Under the pieces are notes generated by a model. That model was given only the letters and a program-made list of their open reading frames with translations. It was not told where the DNA came from and ran no database searches. A stretch of 64,000 nucleotides of DNA from Actinomycetales bacterium. Lineage in GTDB: Bacteria > Actinomycetota > Actinomycetes > Actinomycetales > Cellulomonadaceae. Below, piece by piece: positions 38,302 through 50,487 of the stretch; the first letter of the stretch is position 1; the number at the start of each line of letters is the position of its first letter. The translations under genes were made by a program, and so were the position numbers. The stretch lies in NCBI GenBank assembly GCA_020444245.1, contig JAHLLI010000003.1, forward strand, positions 124,001 to 188,000, read 5' to 3'.

Positions 38302-38724
38302 TCAGAACGCCCTGGCGCGTCGGGGCCGGGCCTCGAGCCAGGAGACCAGGCCGGCGTAGGCCTGCGTGGTCATGGTCAGGGCGAACTCCTCCGTGTCGTG
38401 CCTGCAGTGCACCACCAGCAGCGGCCGCCCGCGGTCGTCGACCTCACCGAGGCTCTCGCTGCCCACGACCTTGAGCCGGTCGCGCGACCAGCTGTGGGCC
38501 GGCCGCGCCGAGAGCGAGACGAGCCGCCACCAGTCCAGGCGCCCGGTCCCGTACCCCGCGACCCCCGGCACCGCGAGCAGCGGCGTCTCCGGGTCGGCCG
38601 CGTAGCGGCAGCCGAACGAGCCGACCCGGTGGGTGAGCCGACGCTGGCGCGAGATCATGCCGAACAGCAGTGCCAGGGCAACGAGCAGCGCCCCCAGAAC
38701 CAGTAGCAGCCCCGGCTCCACCAC
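38302..38724 (-). CDS. DUF2550 family membrane-anchored protein
   Basis: This 140-residue protein has one N-terminal transmembrane helix (LLLVLGALLVALALLFGMIS) followed by a basic cytoplasmic domain with WWRLVSLSARPAHSWSRDRL, typical of DUF2550. It lies between atpC and nucS, a position common in Actinobacteria. The GTG start is 3 nt after the atpC stop and its stop abuts the nucS GTG. The function is unknown. Confidence 0.9.
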   Translation of the reverse strand: MVEPGLLLVLGALLVALALLFGMISRQRRLTHRVGSFGCRYAADPETPLLAVPGVAGYGTGRLDWWRLVSLSARPAHSWSRDRLKVVGSESLGEVDDRGRPLLVVHCRHDTEEFALTMTTQAYAGLVSWLEARPRRARAF

Positions 38725-38727
38725 TCG

Positions 38728-39002
38728 CTACCTCGTCGCCCCCCCGAGGACCTCGGCGGAGTCCACCACCACGGTCACCTGGTTGCTGTCGACCGACAGG
38801 AAGCCGGCGTCGACCCGGGCCTCGAGGACGCTGCCGTCCAGGCCGCGGACCCGCACGGTGCCGGGTCGCAGCACGGCCAGCAGCGGGGCGTGACCTGCCA
38901 GGATGCCGACGTCACCGTCGGCGGCGGGCGCACTCACCTGCGTCGCGTCGCCGGACCAGACGGTCCGGTCGGCCGCGACCAGCTCGACCTCGAGGTTGGC
39001 CA

Positions 39003-39003
<1 letters not shown>
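38728..39003 (-). CDS. atpC: ATP synthase epsilon subunit
   Basis: AtpC regulates and couples F1 rotation. The 91 residues begin LEVELVAADRTVWSGDATQV and contain GDVGILAGHAPLLAVLRPG, both hallmark segments. The long C-terminal helical hairpin of E. coli epsilon is missing, as is usual in Actinobacteria with a short subunit. It is the last subunit gene of the operon and overlaps the atpD stop by 1 nt. Confidence 0.95.
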
Positions 39004-40505
<1,502 letters not shown>

Positions 40506-41399
40506 TCAGGAGGCGGCCAGCGCGTCGGCGCCGGACACGATCTCGGTGATCTCCTGGGTGATCTCACCCTGGCGGGCCTGGTTGGCCAGCCGGGTGTACG
40601 TGCGGATGAGGTCCTCGGCGTTGTCCGTCGCCGTGTGCATGGCACGCTGGCGGGCGGCGAGCTCGGAGGCGGCCGCCTGGAGCAGGCAGGACCGGATCCG
40701 GCTCTGCACGTAGCGCGGCAGGAGGGCGTCGAGCACCAGCTCGGGCGAGGGCTCGTAGTCGTACAGGGGCAACGCCTCGTGCGTCTCGGAGACCTCGGCC
40801 TCGACGACCTCGAGCGGCAGCATCCGCAGGATCTGCGGGGTCTGGGTGACCATGTTGACGAACTGCGTGTACACGATGTGCAGCTCGCCGACGCCGCCGT
40901 CCTCCTCGGGTGTGAGGAACGCGTCGAGCAACGTCCGGGCGATCTCGCCGACCAGGTCGGCCGACGGGGCGTCGGACTCGCCGGTCCAGGTCCGCACCAT
41001 GTCCCGGCCGCGGAACGTGAAGTAGGAGACCGCGCGGCGACCCACCACGTACAGCTCGGACCGCTTGCCGTCCTCCGCCAGGCGCCCGACCAGCCGCTCG
41101 GCCTCGCGCAGCACCGACGCGGTGTAGGCGCCTGCCATGCCGCGGTCCGCGCCGATCACCAGCACCGCGGCCCGCGTGGCGTCCGGGCGCTCGGTGGTCA
41201 GCGGGTGGTCGACGCCGGCGTGGGTCGCGACCGCCGAGACCGCACGCGTGATCGCGCGCGAGTACGGCCCCGCGGCCGAGACCCGCTCGCGCGCCTTGCC
41301 GATCCGCGAGGCGGCGATCAGCTCCATCGCGCGGAAGATCTTCTTCAGCGACTGGGTCGACCGGATCCGTTGCCGGTAGACGCGCTGCTGACCCGCCAC
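40506..41399 (-). CDS. atpG: ATP synthase gamma subunit
   Basis: AtpG is the central rotor stalk. The 297 residues have the N-terminal helix [20 protein letters not shown] and the C-terminal helix [20 protein letters not shown] that form the antiparallel coiled coil. A Glu/Asp-rich loop (about 195-203) is present. It lies 2 nt downstream of atpA. Confidence 0.95.
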   Translation of the reverse strand: MAGQQRVYRQRIRSTQSLKKIFRAMELIAASRIGKARERVSAAGPYSRAITRAVSAVATHAGVDHPLTTERPDATRAAVLVIGADRGMAGAYTASVLREAERLVGRLAEDGKRSELYVVGRRAVSYFTFRGRDMVRTWTGESDAPSADLVGEIARTLLDAFLTPEEDGGVGELHIVYTQFVNMVTQTPQILRMLPLEVVEAEVSETHEALPLYDYEPSPELVLDALLPRYVQSRIRSCLLQAAASELAARQRAMHTATDNAEDLIRTYTRLANQARQGEITQEITEIVSGADALAAS

Positions 41400-41401
41400 G
41401 C

Positions 41402-43033
41402 TCAGCCCCGCTTCTGCTTGACGATCTGCTCCTGGGCGACGTCGGCCTCTGCCTCGGCCGCCTCGGGCATCTCGGCGTCGAGCTCGTCCCCGGAGACCAC
41501 GAACCCGGCGGCGAACGCGTCGACCGCCGCCTCCAGAGCCGCCTCGGTCTCCTCGTCGAGCTTGCCGGTCTCGGCGATGGTGGTCAGCACGTCGGAGCTG
41601 CGGCGCAGGTGGTCGAGCATCTCCCGCTCGAAGCGACGCACCTCGGACAACGGCACGTCGTCGAGCTTGCCGTGCGTGCCCGCCCAGATCGAGACCACCT
41701 GGTCCTCGACGGGGTACGGGGTGTACTGGGGCTGCTTCAGCAGCTCCATGAGGCGTGCACCGCGGGTCAGCTGCCGGCGCGAGGCCGCGTCCAGGTCCGA
41801 GGCGAACATCGCGAACGCCTCGAGCGAGCGGTACTGGGCGAGGTCGATCTTCAGCGTGCCGGAGACCCCCTTCATCGCCTTGACCTGGGCCGCGCCGCCG
41901 ACCCGGGACACCGAGATGCCGACGTCGACCGCGGGACGCTGGTCGGCGTTGAACAGGTCGGACTGCAGGAAGATCTGGCCGTCGGTGATCGAGATGACGT
42001 TCGTCGGGATGTAGGCGGACACGTCGTTCGCCTTGGTCTCGATGATCGGCAGACCCGTCATCGAGCCCGCGCCCATCTCGTCACTGAGCTTGGCGCAACG
42101 CTCCAGCAGCCGGGAGTGCAGGTAGAACACGTCGCCCGGGTAGGCCTCGCGGCCCGGCGGCCGGCGCAGCAGGAGGGAGACGGCGCGGTAGGCCTCGGCC
42201 TGCTTGGACAGGTCGTCGAAGATGATCAGCACGTGCTTGCCGGCGTACATCCAGTGCTGGCCGATGGCCGAGCCGGTGTACGGGGCGAGGTACTTGAAGC
42301 CGGCCGGGTCCGAGGCCGGGGCGGCGACGATCGTGGTGTACTCCAGCGCGCCGGCGTCCTCCAGGGCGCCGCGCACCGCGGCGATCGTCGACCCCTTCTG
42401 GCCGATCGCGACGTAGATGCAGCGGACCTGCTTGGTCGGGTCGCCCGTCTCCCAGTTCGCCTTCTGGTTGAGGATCGTGTCGACCGCGATCGCGGTCTTG
42501 CCCGTCTGGCGGTCGCCGATGATGAGCTGGCGCTGGCCGCGGCCGATCGGGATCATCGCGTCGATCGCCTTGAGGCCGGTCTGCAGCGGCTCGTGCACCG
42601 ACTTGCGGGCCATCACGCCCGGCGCCTGGAGCTCCAGGGCACGGCGGCCCTCGGTCTCGATCTCGCCCAGACCGTCGATCGGGGTGCCCAGCGGGTCGAC
42701 GACCCGGCCGAGGTACCCGTCGCCGATCGGCACCGAGAGCACCTCGCCGGTGCGGCGCACCAGCTGTCCCTCCTCGACCCCGGTGAACTCGCCGAGCACC
42801 ACGACGCCGATCTCCCGCACGTCCAGGTTGAGCGCGAGCCCGAGCGTGCCGTCCTCGAACTCCAGGAGCTCGTTGGCCATCGCACCGGGCAGGCCCTCGA
42901 CCTGCGCGATGCCGTCGCCGGCCAGCGTGACCCGGCCCACCTCTTCGCGCACCGCGCCCGTGGGGGTGTACGAGGCCACGAAGCTGTCCAGCGCAGCCCG
43001 GATGTCCTCGGGCTTGATCGTCAGCTCAGCCAT
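41402..43033 (-). CDS. atpA: ATP synthase alpha subunit
   Basis: AtpA is the non-catalytic nucleotide-binding F1 subunit. The 543 residues begin [20 protein letters not shown], contain the P-loop [18 protein letters not shown] and the [17 protein letters not shown] signature. I chose the ATG at 43033 because it matches the family start; the upstream open frame overlaps atpH. The C-terminal end is extended and Glu-rich, as in related Actinobacteria. Confidence 0.97.
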   Translation of the reverse strand: MAELTIKPEDIRAALDSFVASYTPTGAVREEVGRVTLAGDGIAQVEGLPGAMANELLEFEDGTLGLALNLDVREIGVVVLGEFTGVEEGQLVRRTGEVLSVPIGDGYLGRVVDPLGTPIDGLGEIETEGRRALELQAPGVMARKSVHEPLQTGLKAIDAMIPIGRGQRQLIIGDRQTGKTAIAVDTILNQKANWETGDPTKQVRCIYVAIGQKGSTIAAVRGALEDAGALEYTTIVAAPASDPAGFKYLAPYTGSAIGQHWMYAGKHVLIIFDDLSKQAEAYRAVSLLLRRPPGREAYPGDVFYLHSRLLERCAKLSDEMGAGSMTGLPIIETKANDVSAYIPTNVISITDGQIFLQSDLFNADQRPAVDVGISVSRVGGAAQVKAMKGVSGTLKIDLAQYRSLEAFAMFASDLDAASRRQLTRGARLMELLKQPQYTPYPVEDQVVSIWAGTHGKLDDVPLSEVRRFEREMLDHLRRSSDVLTTIAETGKLDEETEAALEAAVDAFAAGFVVSGDELDAEMPEAAEAEADVAQEQIVKQKRG

Positions 43034-43101
43034 GGTCTGTCGTCTCCTCCTCGTGGGCCGCGTGCGGCCCTCCTGCCCGGGCCTTCGCCCGGATGCCGGG
43101 G

Positions 43102-43913
43102 TCAACCGGCAAGCTGTCGTCGTACTCCGTCGATCCGTGCCAGCAGGGTGGCGTCGACCACCTGCGCACCGACCTGCACCTTCAGACCGCCGATCAGCGA
43201 CGGGTCGACCGCCACCGACATGCGCACCTTGCGGCCGTAGCTCCGCTCGAGCATCTCGCGCAGGCGGACGGTCTGCGCCTCGTCCAGCGGCGCGGCCGCG
43301 GTCACCGTGGCCACGAGCATCTCGCGCCGGCGCGCCGCGAGCTTGCCCATCCGGGCCAGCATCTGAGACATCCGCCGGCCGCGGGGGCGGTAGGCGGCCT
43401 GCACCACGAGCTGCTCGGTGGCGGGGTGCACCCTGCCCGCGAGCAGCCGCCGGGCGAGCTCCGCCCGCGCCGGACGGGTCGCGACCCGATCCACCAGCGC
43501 GCGCCGCAGCTCTCGCTGGCCGATCAGCATCCGGTCGAAGCGGAACAGCTCGTCCTCGACCGTCGGCAGGTCGCCGGTGGCCTCGGCCGAGGCCAGGACC
43601 GCGTGCGCCGCGAGCTCCTCGACGGCGTCCACCAGGTCCATGTCGCTCGACCAGCGTCCGGCGGCGAGTCCGGTGATGGCCTCGAGCACCCGCGGGTCCG
43701 CGGCGCCGAACACCTGACGGGCCAAGCCCGCCTTGTCCTCGCCCGACCGCGACGGGTCGGCCAGGGCCCGACGCAGCCCGGGGTTGTCGACCAGGTCTCC
43801 GGTCACGGCGAACAGCTGGGCGCCGACCGTGGACGCGCTCGTCCCGGCCTTGCGCAGCATGGGCTCGAAGCCCACGCGCACGGCCTCGAGCGACGCCACG
43901 CTGGCACCCCGCA

Positions 43914-43914
<1 letters not shown>
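43102..43914 (-). CDS. atpH: ATP synthase delta subunit
   Basis: AtpH links F1 to the peripheral stalk. At 270 residues it is the long actinobacterial type, with an N-terminal helical extension before the usual delta domain and a C-terminal segment [29 protein letters not shown]-like in which GGLKVQVG is visible. I chose ATG 43914 over GTG 43917 because the AAGGAGG site fits it better. It overlaps the atpF stop. Confidence 0.93.
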
Positions 43915-45590
<1,676 letters not shown>

Positions 45591-45667
45591 GGTGGCTCCC
45601 CGGGGCTCGTGGGCGTGGCGGTCCTCGGCGGCACCACGGCACCGCGACGGACCCGGACGTCGCGGGA

Positions 45668-45673
45668 ATCCTA
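45668..45673 (-). promoter_or_regulatory. Possible -10 element for the atpB-E-F-H-A-G-D-C operon
   Basis: TAGGAT on the minus strand lies about 78 nt before the CTG start of atpB, in the 180-nt gap after atpI. A GCCCGGG / CCCGGGC stem (45714-45720 with 45744-45750) lies just upstream. Confidence 0.35.
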
Positions 45674-45770
45674 ACCCATCCTCACAGCGGAACGCCCCCA
45701 CCCGATGGGCCCTGCCCGGGGGCTTTCGAGGTCCTCTGGGGTGCCCGGGCGCGGTGTCTCCCGCTGGGTC

Positions 45771-46226
45771 TCAGGCCTCGGTAGTCGGGTCCTGCCTCGG
45801 GGCGGGGTCCACGTAGGGCACGCGCTCCTTGGTCACGGCCAGGTAGTCCAGGTACGCCGAGCCGACCACGCCGACGACGAGCACGGCCACCAGCACCGTG
45901 CGGTCGTAGAACGTCAGCCCGTCGAGCACCGCGAGCAGCACGACGAGCAGCGCCATCTTGGCGAGCCACGAGCCGAGGATCACCGCGCCGGTGGTGGTCG
46001 CCGGAGCGTCGGCGGTGCGCAGGTGCGCGAGCACCGTGGTGCCGGAGAACACCAACGCGACCCCGACGCCGATCAGCGCGCCCCACACCCCGGCGGCGCC
46101 GGCGACGAACCAGCCGAACACCGAGCCGGCGACGGCCAGCGCCGCGAGCAGCCAGAGCAGGTGCCGCAACGCTCGCCGCAGGACGGCACGCACGGCATCG
46201 GCCGACGCGGGTGGCTGGACTGTCAT
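45771..46226 (-). CDS. atpI: AtpI-like membrane protein
   Basis: This 151-residue protein has four hydrophobic segments (from LLWLLAALAVAGSVFGWFVA to VLVAVLVVGVVGSAYLDYLA), like ATP synthase protein I. That family helps assemble the c ring or supply magnesium, and its position just upstream of atpB supports the call. Sequence similarity in this family is weak. The start overlaps the WecA-like stop as ATGA. Confidence 0.8.
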   Translation of the reverse strand: MTVQPPASADAVRAVLRRALRHLLWLLAALAVAGSVFGWFVAGAAGVWGALIGVGVALVFSGTTVLAHLRTADAPATTTGAVILGSWLAKMALLVVLLAVLDGLTFYDRTVLVAVLVVGVVGSAYLDYLAVTKERVPYVDPAPRQDPTTEA

Positions 46227-47338
46227 GAGGTTCCTTCCCGCTCCGCCGGGCGCTGGGCCCGGCCGCGCAAGGGTCCGAGGGTCAGCGCCAGCGCGACCAC
46301 CGTGCCGATACCGATCGCCACGAGCGCCTGCGTCGTGCTCCACGCGACGAGCGACGTCGCGCCCAGGGCGAACACCGCCGTCCACAGGTACATGATCGCC
46401 ACCGCACGTCGCTGCGTGTGGCCGAGCTGGAGCATCCGGTGGTGCAGGTGCTGCCGGTCGGGGTGGAACGGGGACTTGCCACGGCCCATCCGGCGGACCA
46501 CTGCCAACCCCATGTCCAGCAGCGGCAGGAGCAGGACGGCCACCGGCAGCAGGATCGGCAGGAAGGCCGGGACCTGCTGGCGCGCGGTCAGCGTGGTGGC
46601 GTCGACCTGCCCGGTGACCACGATGCCGGCCGCGGCGAACGTCAGGCCGATGAGCATCGACCCCGAGTCCCCCATGAAGATCCGCGCCGGGTTGAGGTTG
46701 TGCGGCAGGAAGCCCAGGCAAGCCCCGACCACCACGGCGATCACCACGCTCGCGACGTTGGCGTAGTCGGCCGAGATGTTGCGGGTGAGCAGGTAGGTGT
46801 AGAGCAGGAACGCCGAGCCGCCGATCGCAGTGACACCCGCGGCGAGCCCGTCGAGGCCGTCCACGAAGTTCACCGCGTTGATCGCCACGACGACCACGAG
46901 CACCGTGGCGAACAGCGACTGGCGGCTCGAGGGGATGGTCAGCCCCGCGATCGGGAGCGCATACAGCTGCACGCCACCCCACCAGGCCATCAGGCCGGCG
47001 GCGAGCACCTGACCGACGAGCTTGGTCAGCCAGTCCAGGTCCCAGATGTCGTCGGCCACGCCGAGCAGGGTCACCGCGCCGGCCGCACCGAGGATCGCCC
47101 AGGCCGTCGGACCGGCGAACACCGGCGCCAGGAACGGGATCTGCGCCCCGACGACCAGCGCGACGGCGATGCCGGCGAGCATCGCCACGCCGCCCATCCT
47201 CGGGATCGGCTCGGTGTGCACGTCCCTGGCCCGCACCGCGGTGATCGCGCCGGACGCCGTCGCGAGCCGGCGGGCCAGCGGTGTGGTGAGCCACGCGACG
47301 GCCGCGGCCGTCAGCAGCAGGAGCAGGTACGCCCTCAT
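46223..47338 (-). CDS. wecA: WecA/MraY-family polyprenyl-phosphate GlcNAc-1-phosphate transferase
   Basis: This enzyme attaches a sugar-1-phosphate, probably GlcNAc, to a polyprenyl phosphate to begin cell-wall polysaccharide or arabinogalactan-linker synthesis. The 371-residue membrane protein has about 11 hydrophobic segments, the GVADDIWDLDWLTKLVGQ Asp-rich loop, NAVNFVDGLDGLAAG, the IFMGDSGSMLIG loop and the PDRQHLHHRMLQLGH His motif. The order tsaC-wecA-atpI-atpB is characteristic of Actinobacteria. The start overlaps the tsaC stop by 4 nt. Confidence 0.9.
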   Translation of the reverse strand: MRAYLLLLLTAAAVAWLTTPLARRLATASGAITAVRARDVHTEPIPRMGGVAMLAGIAVALVVGAQIPFLAPVFAGPTAWAILGAAGAVTLLGVADDIWDLDWLTKLVGQVLAAGLMAWWGGVQLYALPIAGLTIPSSRQSLFATVLVVVVAINAVNFVDGLDGLAAGVTAIGGSAFLLYTYLLTRNISADYANVASVVIAVVVGACLGFLPHNLNPARIFMGDSGSMLIGLTFAAAGIVVTGQVDATTLTARQQVPAFLPILLPVAVLLLPLLDMGLAVVRRMGRGKSPFHPDRQHLHHRMLQLGHTQRRAVAIMYLWTAVFALGATSLVAWSTTQALVAIGIGTVVALALTLGPLRGRAQRPAEREGTS

Positions 47339-47982
47339 GCAGGTCCGCCGTCGGCGACGTCGGCGACCTCGCGCAGCGCGTCGATCCCGATCGCCCCGGG
47401 ACGCACCAGCCTCAGGCCCCGGCCCGGATCGGTCGCGTCCACGATCGACGACGCCACACCGCCGGGGGCGGCCCCGCCGTCCAGGTAGACGGCCACGGCG
47501 TCGCCGAGCTGCGCCCGGGCCTCGGCGGCGGTGAGCGCCGCGGGCTGCCCGGTCCGGTTGGCCGACGAGACCGCGAGGGGCCCCGTCCTGGTCAGGAGCG
47601 CGAGCGCCGCGGGGTGGTCCGGCATCCGGACCGCGACGGTGCCCCGGGTCTCCCCCAGGTCCCACGTGAGCGAGGGCTGCGAGCGCAGGATCACGGTCAG
47701 GCCCCCGGGCCAGAACGCCTCGACCAGGGCGCGGGCCGCGTCGGGCACGTCCGTGCACAGGCCGGCCAGGGTGGGCACCCCGGGGACCAGGACCGGTGGT
47801 GGCATCTGGCGACCGCGGCCCTTCGCGGCGAGCAGCGCGGCGACCGCGTCGGCGTCGAACGCCTCGGCGCCGATCCCGTAGACGGTGTCGGTGGGTAGCA
47901 CCACGAGCCCACCACGACCCAGGGCGTGGACCGCCTCGTCGAGCGCCGGGCCCCAGGTCGCCGGGTCGGTGCAGTCCCTCAC
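47335..47982 (-). CDS. tsaC: L-threonylcarbamoyladenylate synthase (TsaC/Sua5)
   Basis: This enzyme makes threonylcarbamoyl-AMP for the t6A37 modification of tRNAs. The 215-residue YrdC-domain protein has the nucleotide-binding PTDTVYGIGAEAFDADAV and the conserved LAVSSANRTGQPA segment. The usual KxRPxxxPL loop reads KGRGRQMPPPVLV. GTG 47982 overlaps prmC by 4 nt and has TAGACT 7 nt upstream, so an internal promoter is possible. Confidence 0.94.
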   Translation of the reverse strand: MRDCTDPATWGPALDEAVHALGRGGLVVLPTDTVYGIGAEAFDADAVAALLAAKGRGRQMPPPVLVPGVPTLAGLCTDVPDAARALVEAFWPGGLTVILRSQPSLTWDLGETRGTVAVRMPDHPAALALLTRTGPLAVSSANRTGQPAALTAAEARAQLGDAVAVYLDGGAAPGGVASSIVDATDPGRGLRLVRPGAIGIDALREVADVADGGPA

Positions 47983-48959
47983 GTCGGCGAGTCTAGGCCG
48001 GGGTCGCCGACCGGCGCCGCGGGGCCCGCCGCACGCCGCGCGACCACCATGCGGTCACGTCCGGTCAGGTCGGTGCCGGTGCGCACGCCCGTGAACGCCC
48101 CCGTGGCCGCGACCAGGTCGCGCACCGCGCGGGCCTGGACCTCGGCGTGCTCCATCACCAGCAGCCCGCCCGGCGCCAGCAGCGCCGCCGCCCGGGCGAC
48201 CACGGCCCGCGGGACGTCGAGCCCGTCCGACCCGCCGCCGTACAGGGCGAGGTCGGGGTCGTGGTCGCGGACCTCCGGGTCCACCGGCACGGCGTCGGGC
48301 GGGATGTACGGCGGGTTCGACACCACGACGTCCACCCGGCCCTCGAGCTCGGGCAGCACGGCGTCGCGCACGTCGCCGAGCTCGACCCGGAGGTCACGGG
48401 CACCGGCCGCCGACGCGTTCACCGTGGTGAGTGCGACCGCCTCGGGCGACAGGTCCACCGCGACCACCTGGGCGGCCGGGACCTCGGTCGCCACCGACGA
48501 CGCGATGCCCCCGGCCCCGCAGCACAGGTCGACCACCACCGGCTCGTGCCCGGCCGCCGCGCGCGCCGCGGCCTCGTCGACCGCGACCTGCGCGACGGTC
48601 TCGGTCTCGGGGCGCGGCACGAAGACACCGGCCCGGACCTGCAGGGTCAGGTACCGGAAGCCCACGTGGCCGACGATGTGCTGCAACGGCTCGCGGCTCA
48701 CGCGGCGGTCGACGGCGCGGGCGAGCCGGCTCACCTGCTCGGGGGTGAGGGCGTCGGGCAGCGGCACCGGGAGCGAGGCGAGGCCCAGCGCGTGGGCGAC
48801 CAGGGCCCGCGCATCGACGTCCGGGGAGGGCACGCCGGCCTCGGCGAGGAGCGCACGCACCGCGCGCAGGTGGGCCCTGGTGTCCGGGGCGCCGGACGCG
48901 GTGACCTCCCGGACCGACGCGTCGGGGCCCTGGCCGCCGGTTGTCGGGACCACGGTCAC
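47979..48959 (-). CDS. prmC: Release factor glutamine methyltransferase PrmC
   Basis: PrmC methylates the GGQ glutamine of release factors. The 326-residue protein has the N-terminal recognition domain, a SAM site [19 protein letters not shown] and the catalytic NPPY in [14 protein letters not shown]. It is directly downstream of its substrate gene prfA and overlaps its stop as GTGA. The N terminus starts at GTG 48959; a later GTG is possible. The C-terminal end carries a short Pro-rich tail. Confidence 0.94.
   Translation of the reverse strand: MTVVPTTGGQGPDASVREVTASGAPDTRAHLRAVRALLAEAGVPSPDVDARALVAHALGLASLPVPLPDALTPEQVSRLARAVDRRVSREPLQHIVGHVGFRYLTLQVRAGVFVPRPETETVAQVAVDEAAARAAAGHEPVVVDLCCGAGGIASSVATEVPAAQVVAVDLSPEAVALTTVNASAAGARDLRVELGDVRDAVLPELEGRVDVVVSNPPYIPPDAVPVDPEVRDHDPDLALYGGGSDGLDVPRAVVARAAALLAPGGLLVMEHAEVQARAVRDLVAATGAFTGVRTGTDLTGRDRMVVARRAAGPAAPVGDPGLDSPT
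47990..47995 (-). promoter_or_regulatory. Possible -10 element for leaderless tsaC inside prmC
   Basis: TAGACT lies 7 nt before the tsaC GTG and within the last codons of prmC. Confidence 0.4.
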
Positions 48960-50047
48960 CGGTCGCCGGCCGCGGCCAGCCGGGCCGCCTCGTCGGCCTC
49001 GACCGCGGAGCGCACCACGGGCTCCAGGTCCCCGTCGAGCACCTGGTCGAGGTTGTAGGCCTTGTACCCCGTGCGGTGGTCGGCGATCCGGTTCTCGGGG
49101 AAGTTGTAGGTCCTGATCCGCTCGGAACGGTCCACGGTGCGCACCTGCGAGCGGCGAGCGGCGGACGCCTCGGCGTCGGCGGCGACCTGCTGCATCGCCA
49201 GCAGGCGGGCCCGCAGGACCCGTAGCGCCTGCTCCTTGTTCTGCAGCTGGGACTTCTCGTTCTGGACGGCCACCACCGTGCCGGTGGGCAGGTGCGTGAT
49301 CCGCACCGCCGAGTCGGTGGTGTTGACGCTCTGGCCGCCGGGGCCGGACGAGCGGTACACGTCGATGCGCAGGTCCGCCGGGTCGATCTCGACCTCGGCC
49401 GGGTCGTCGACCTCGGGCAGCACCACCACGCCGGCCGCCGAGGTGTGGATCCGGCCCTGGGACTCGGTGACCGGCACCCGCTGGACGCGGTGCACGCCGC
49501 CCTCGTACTTCAGGTGCGCCCACACGCCGTCGGCCGGCTCGGCGACGGACCGCGCCTTGACCGCGAGGGTGACATCTTTGACCCCGCCGAGGCCGGTCTC
49601 GGTCAGGTCGAGGACCTGGGTGGACCAGCCCTGGCGCTCGGCGTAGCGCTGGTACATCCGCAGCAGGTCTCCGGCGAACAGCGCCGACTCCTCGCCGCCC
49701 TCGCCCGCCTTGATCTCGAGCAGCACGTCGCGGGCGTCGTCCGGGTCGGTGGGCAGCAGCACCCGGCGCAGCGCCTCGGCGGCGGCGTCGCGGGCGACGA
49801 CCAGCGCCTCGGCCTCGGGGACGAACGACTCGTCCTCCCCCGCCAGCTCCCAGGCGGCCTCGGCGTCGTCCCGGGCGGCGAGCCAGGCACGGTAGGCGGC
49901 CACGACGCGACGCAGCTCGGCGTAGCGCCGGCCGACGCGGCGGGCCGCGGCGGGGTCGGCGTGCAGGGCGGGGTCGGCGAGCTCACGCTCGAGCGCGGCG
50001 TGCTCGTCGAGCAACGGCGCGACGGCGCCGAACGGCTCGCTGTCCAC
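48956..50047 (-). CDS. prfA: Peptide chain release factor 1
   Basis: RF1 recognises UAA and UAG stop codons. The 363 residues carry the codon-recognition tripeptide PVT in [15 protein letters not shown] and the catalytic GGQ in [17 protein letters not shown]. The PVT motif identifies RF1 rather than RF2. A GGGAGG site precedes the GTG start. It lies 86 nt after rpmE. Confidence 0.97.
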   Translation of the reverse strand: MDSEPFGAVAPLLDEHAALERELADPALHADPAAARRVGRRYAELRRVVAAYRAWLAARDDAEAAWELAGEDESFVPEAEALVVARDAAAEALRRVLLPTDPDDARDVLLEIKAGEGGEESALFAGDLLRMYQRYAERQGWSTQVLDLTETGLGGVKDVTLAVKARSVAEPADGVWAHLKYEGGVHRVQRVPVTESQGRIHTSAAGVVVLPEVDDPAEVEIDPADLRIDVYRSSGPGGQSVNTTDSAVRITHLPTGTVVAVQNEKSQLQNKEQALRVLRARLLAMQQVAADAEASAARRSQVRTVDRSERIRTYNFPENRIADHRTGYKAYNLDQVLDGDLEPVVRSAVEADEAARLAAAGDR

Positions 50048-50133
50048 CTACCGCCTCCCGTCCGTGCCCCGAACATGGCAGACGCCGACGGGCCGCCACC
50101 GCTGGGTGGCCGGACCCGCCGGCGTCCGACGAG

Positions 50134-50352
50134 CTACTTGGCGGCCGGCTTCTTGCCGTACCGCGCCTCGAACCGGGCCACGCGGCCACCGGTGTCGAGG
50201 ATCTTCTGCTTGCCCGTGTAGAACGGGTGGCACGCGGAGCACACCTCGGCGTGGATCTGGCCCGACGCCTGGGTGCTACGGGTGGTGAACGTGGTACCGC
50301 ACGTGCAGGTCACCTCGGTGGTGACGTACGCGGGGTGGATGTCCTTCTTCAC
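50134..50352 (-). CDS. rpmE: Ribosomal protein bL31, zinc-binding type
   Basis: bL31 links the two ribosomal subunits. The 72 residues begin [19 protein letters not shown] (initiating GTG) and contain the CTC and [12 protein letters not shown] cysteines of the zinc-containing form. The GTG at 50352 has a GAGGAGAG site. The zinc-free paralogue is not in the window. Confidence 0.97.
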   Translation of the reverse strand: MKKDIHPAYVTTEVTCTCGTTFTTRSTQASGQIHAEVCSACHPFYTGKQKILDTGGRVARFEARYGKKPAAK

Positions 50353-50454
50353 GGGTCTCTCCTCGTCACGGAGCCTCCGGGTCGCGGGCGGGCGCCCACG
50401 TGAACCGGAGACCAAGCGGACAGTCTGCCATGGCAAGGCTCCAACACCAGAACC

Positions 50455-50473
50455 GGCCGGATCCTTCCCGGCC
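50455..50473 (-). terminator. Possible hairpin downstream of rho
   Basis: GGCCGG and CCGGCC form a 6-bp stem around a 7-nt loop, 15 nt past the rho stop. It is weak and lacks a U tract. The remaining gap to rpmE presumably carries the rpmE promoter. Confidence 0.3.
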
Positions 50474-50487
50474 CGTCCCGGCGCTGC

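Noticed and set aside
45591-45701. Longer atpB starting at GTG 45701
   Set aside because: It contains a rare TTA codon, a promoter-like TAGGAT and a non-conserved Arg-rich stretch; the CTG with a good ribosome-binding site fits the family better.
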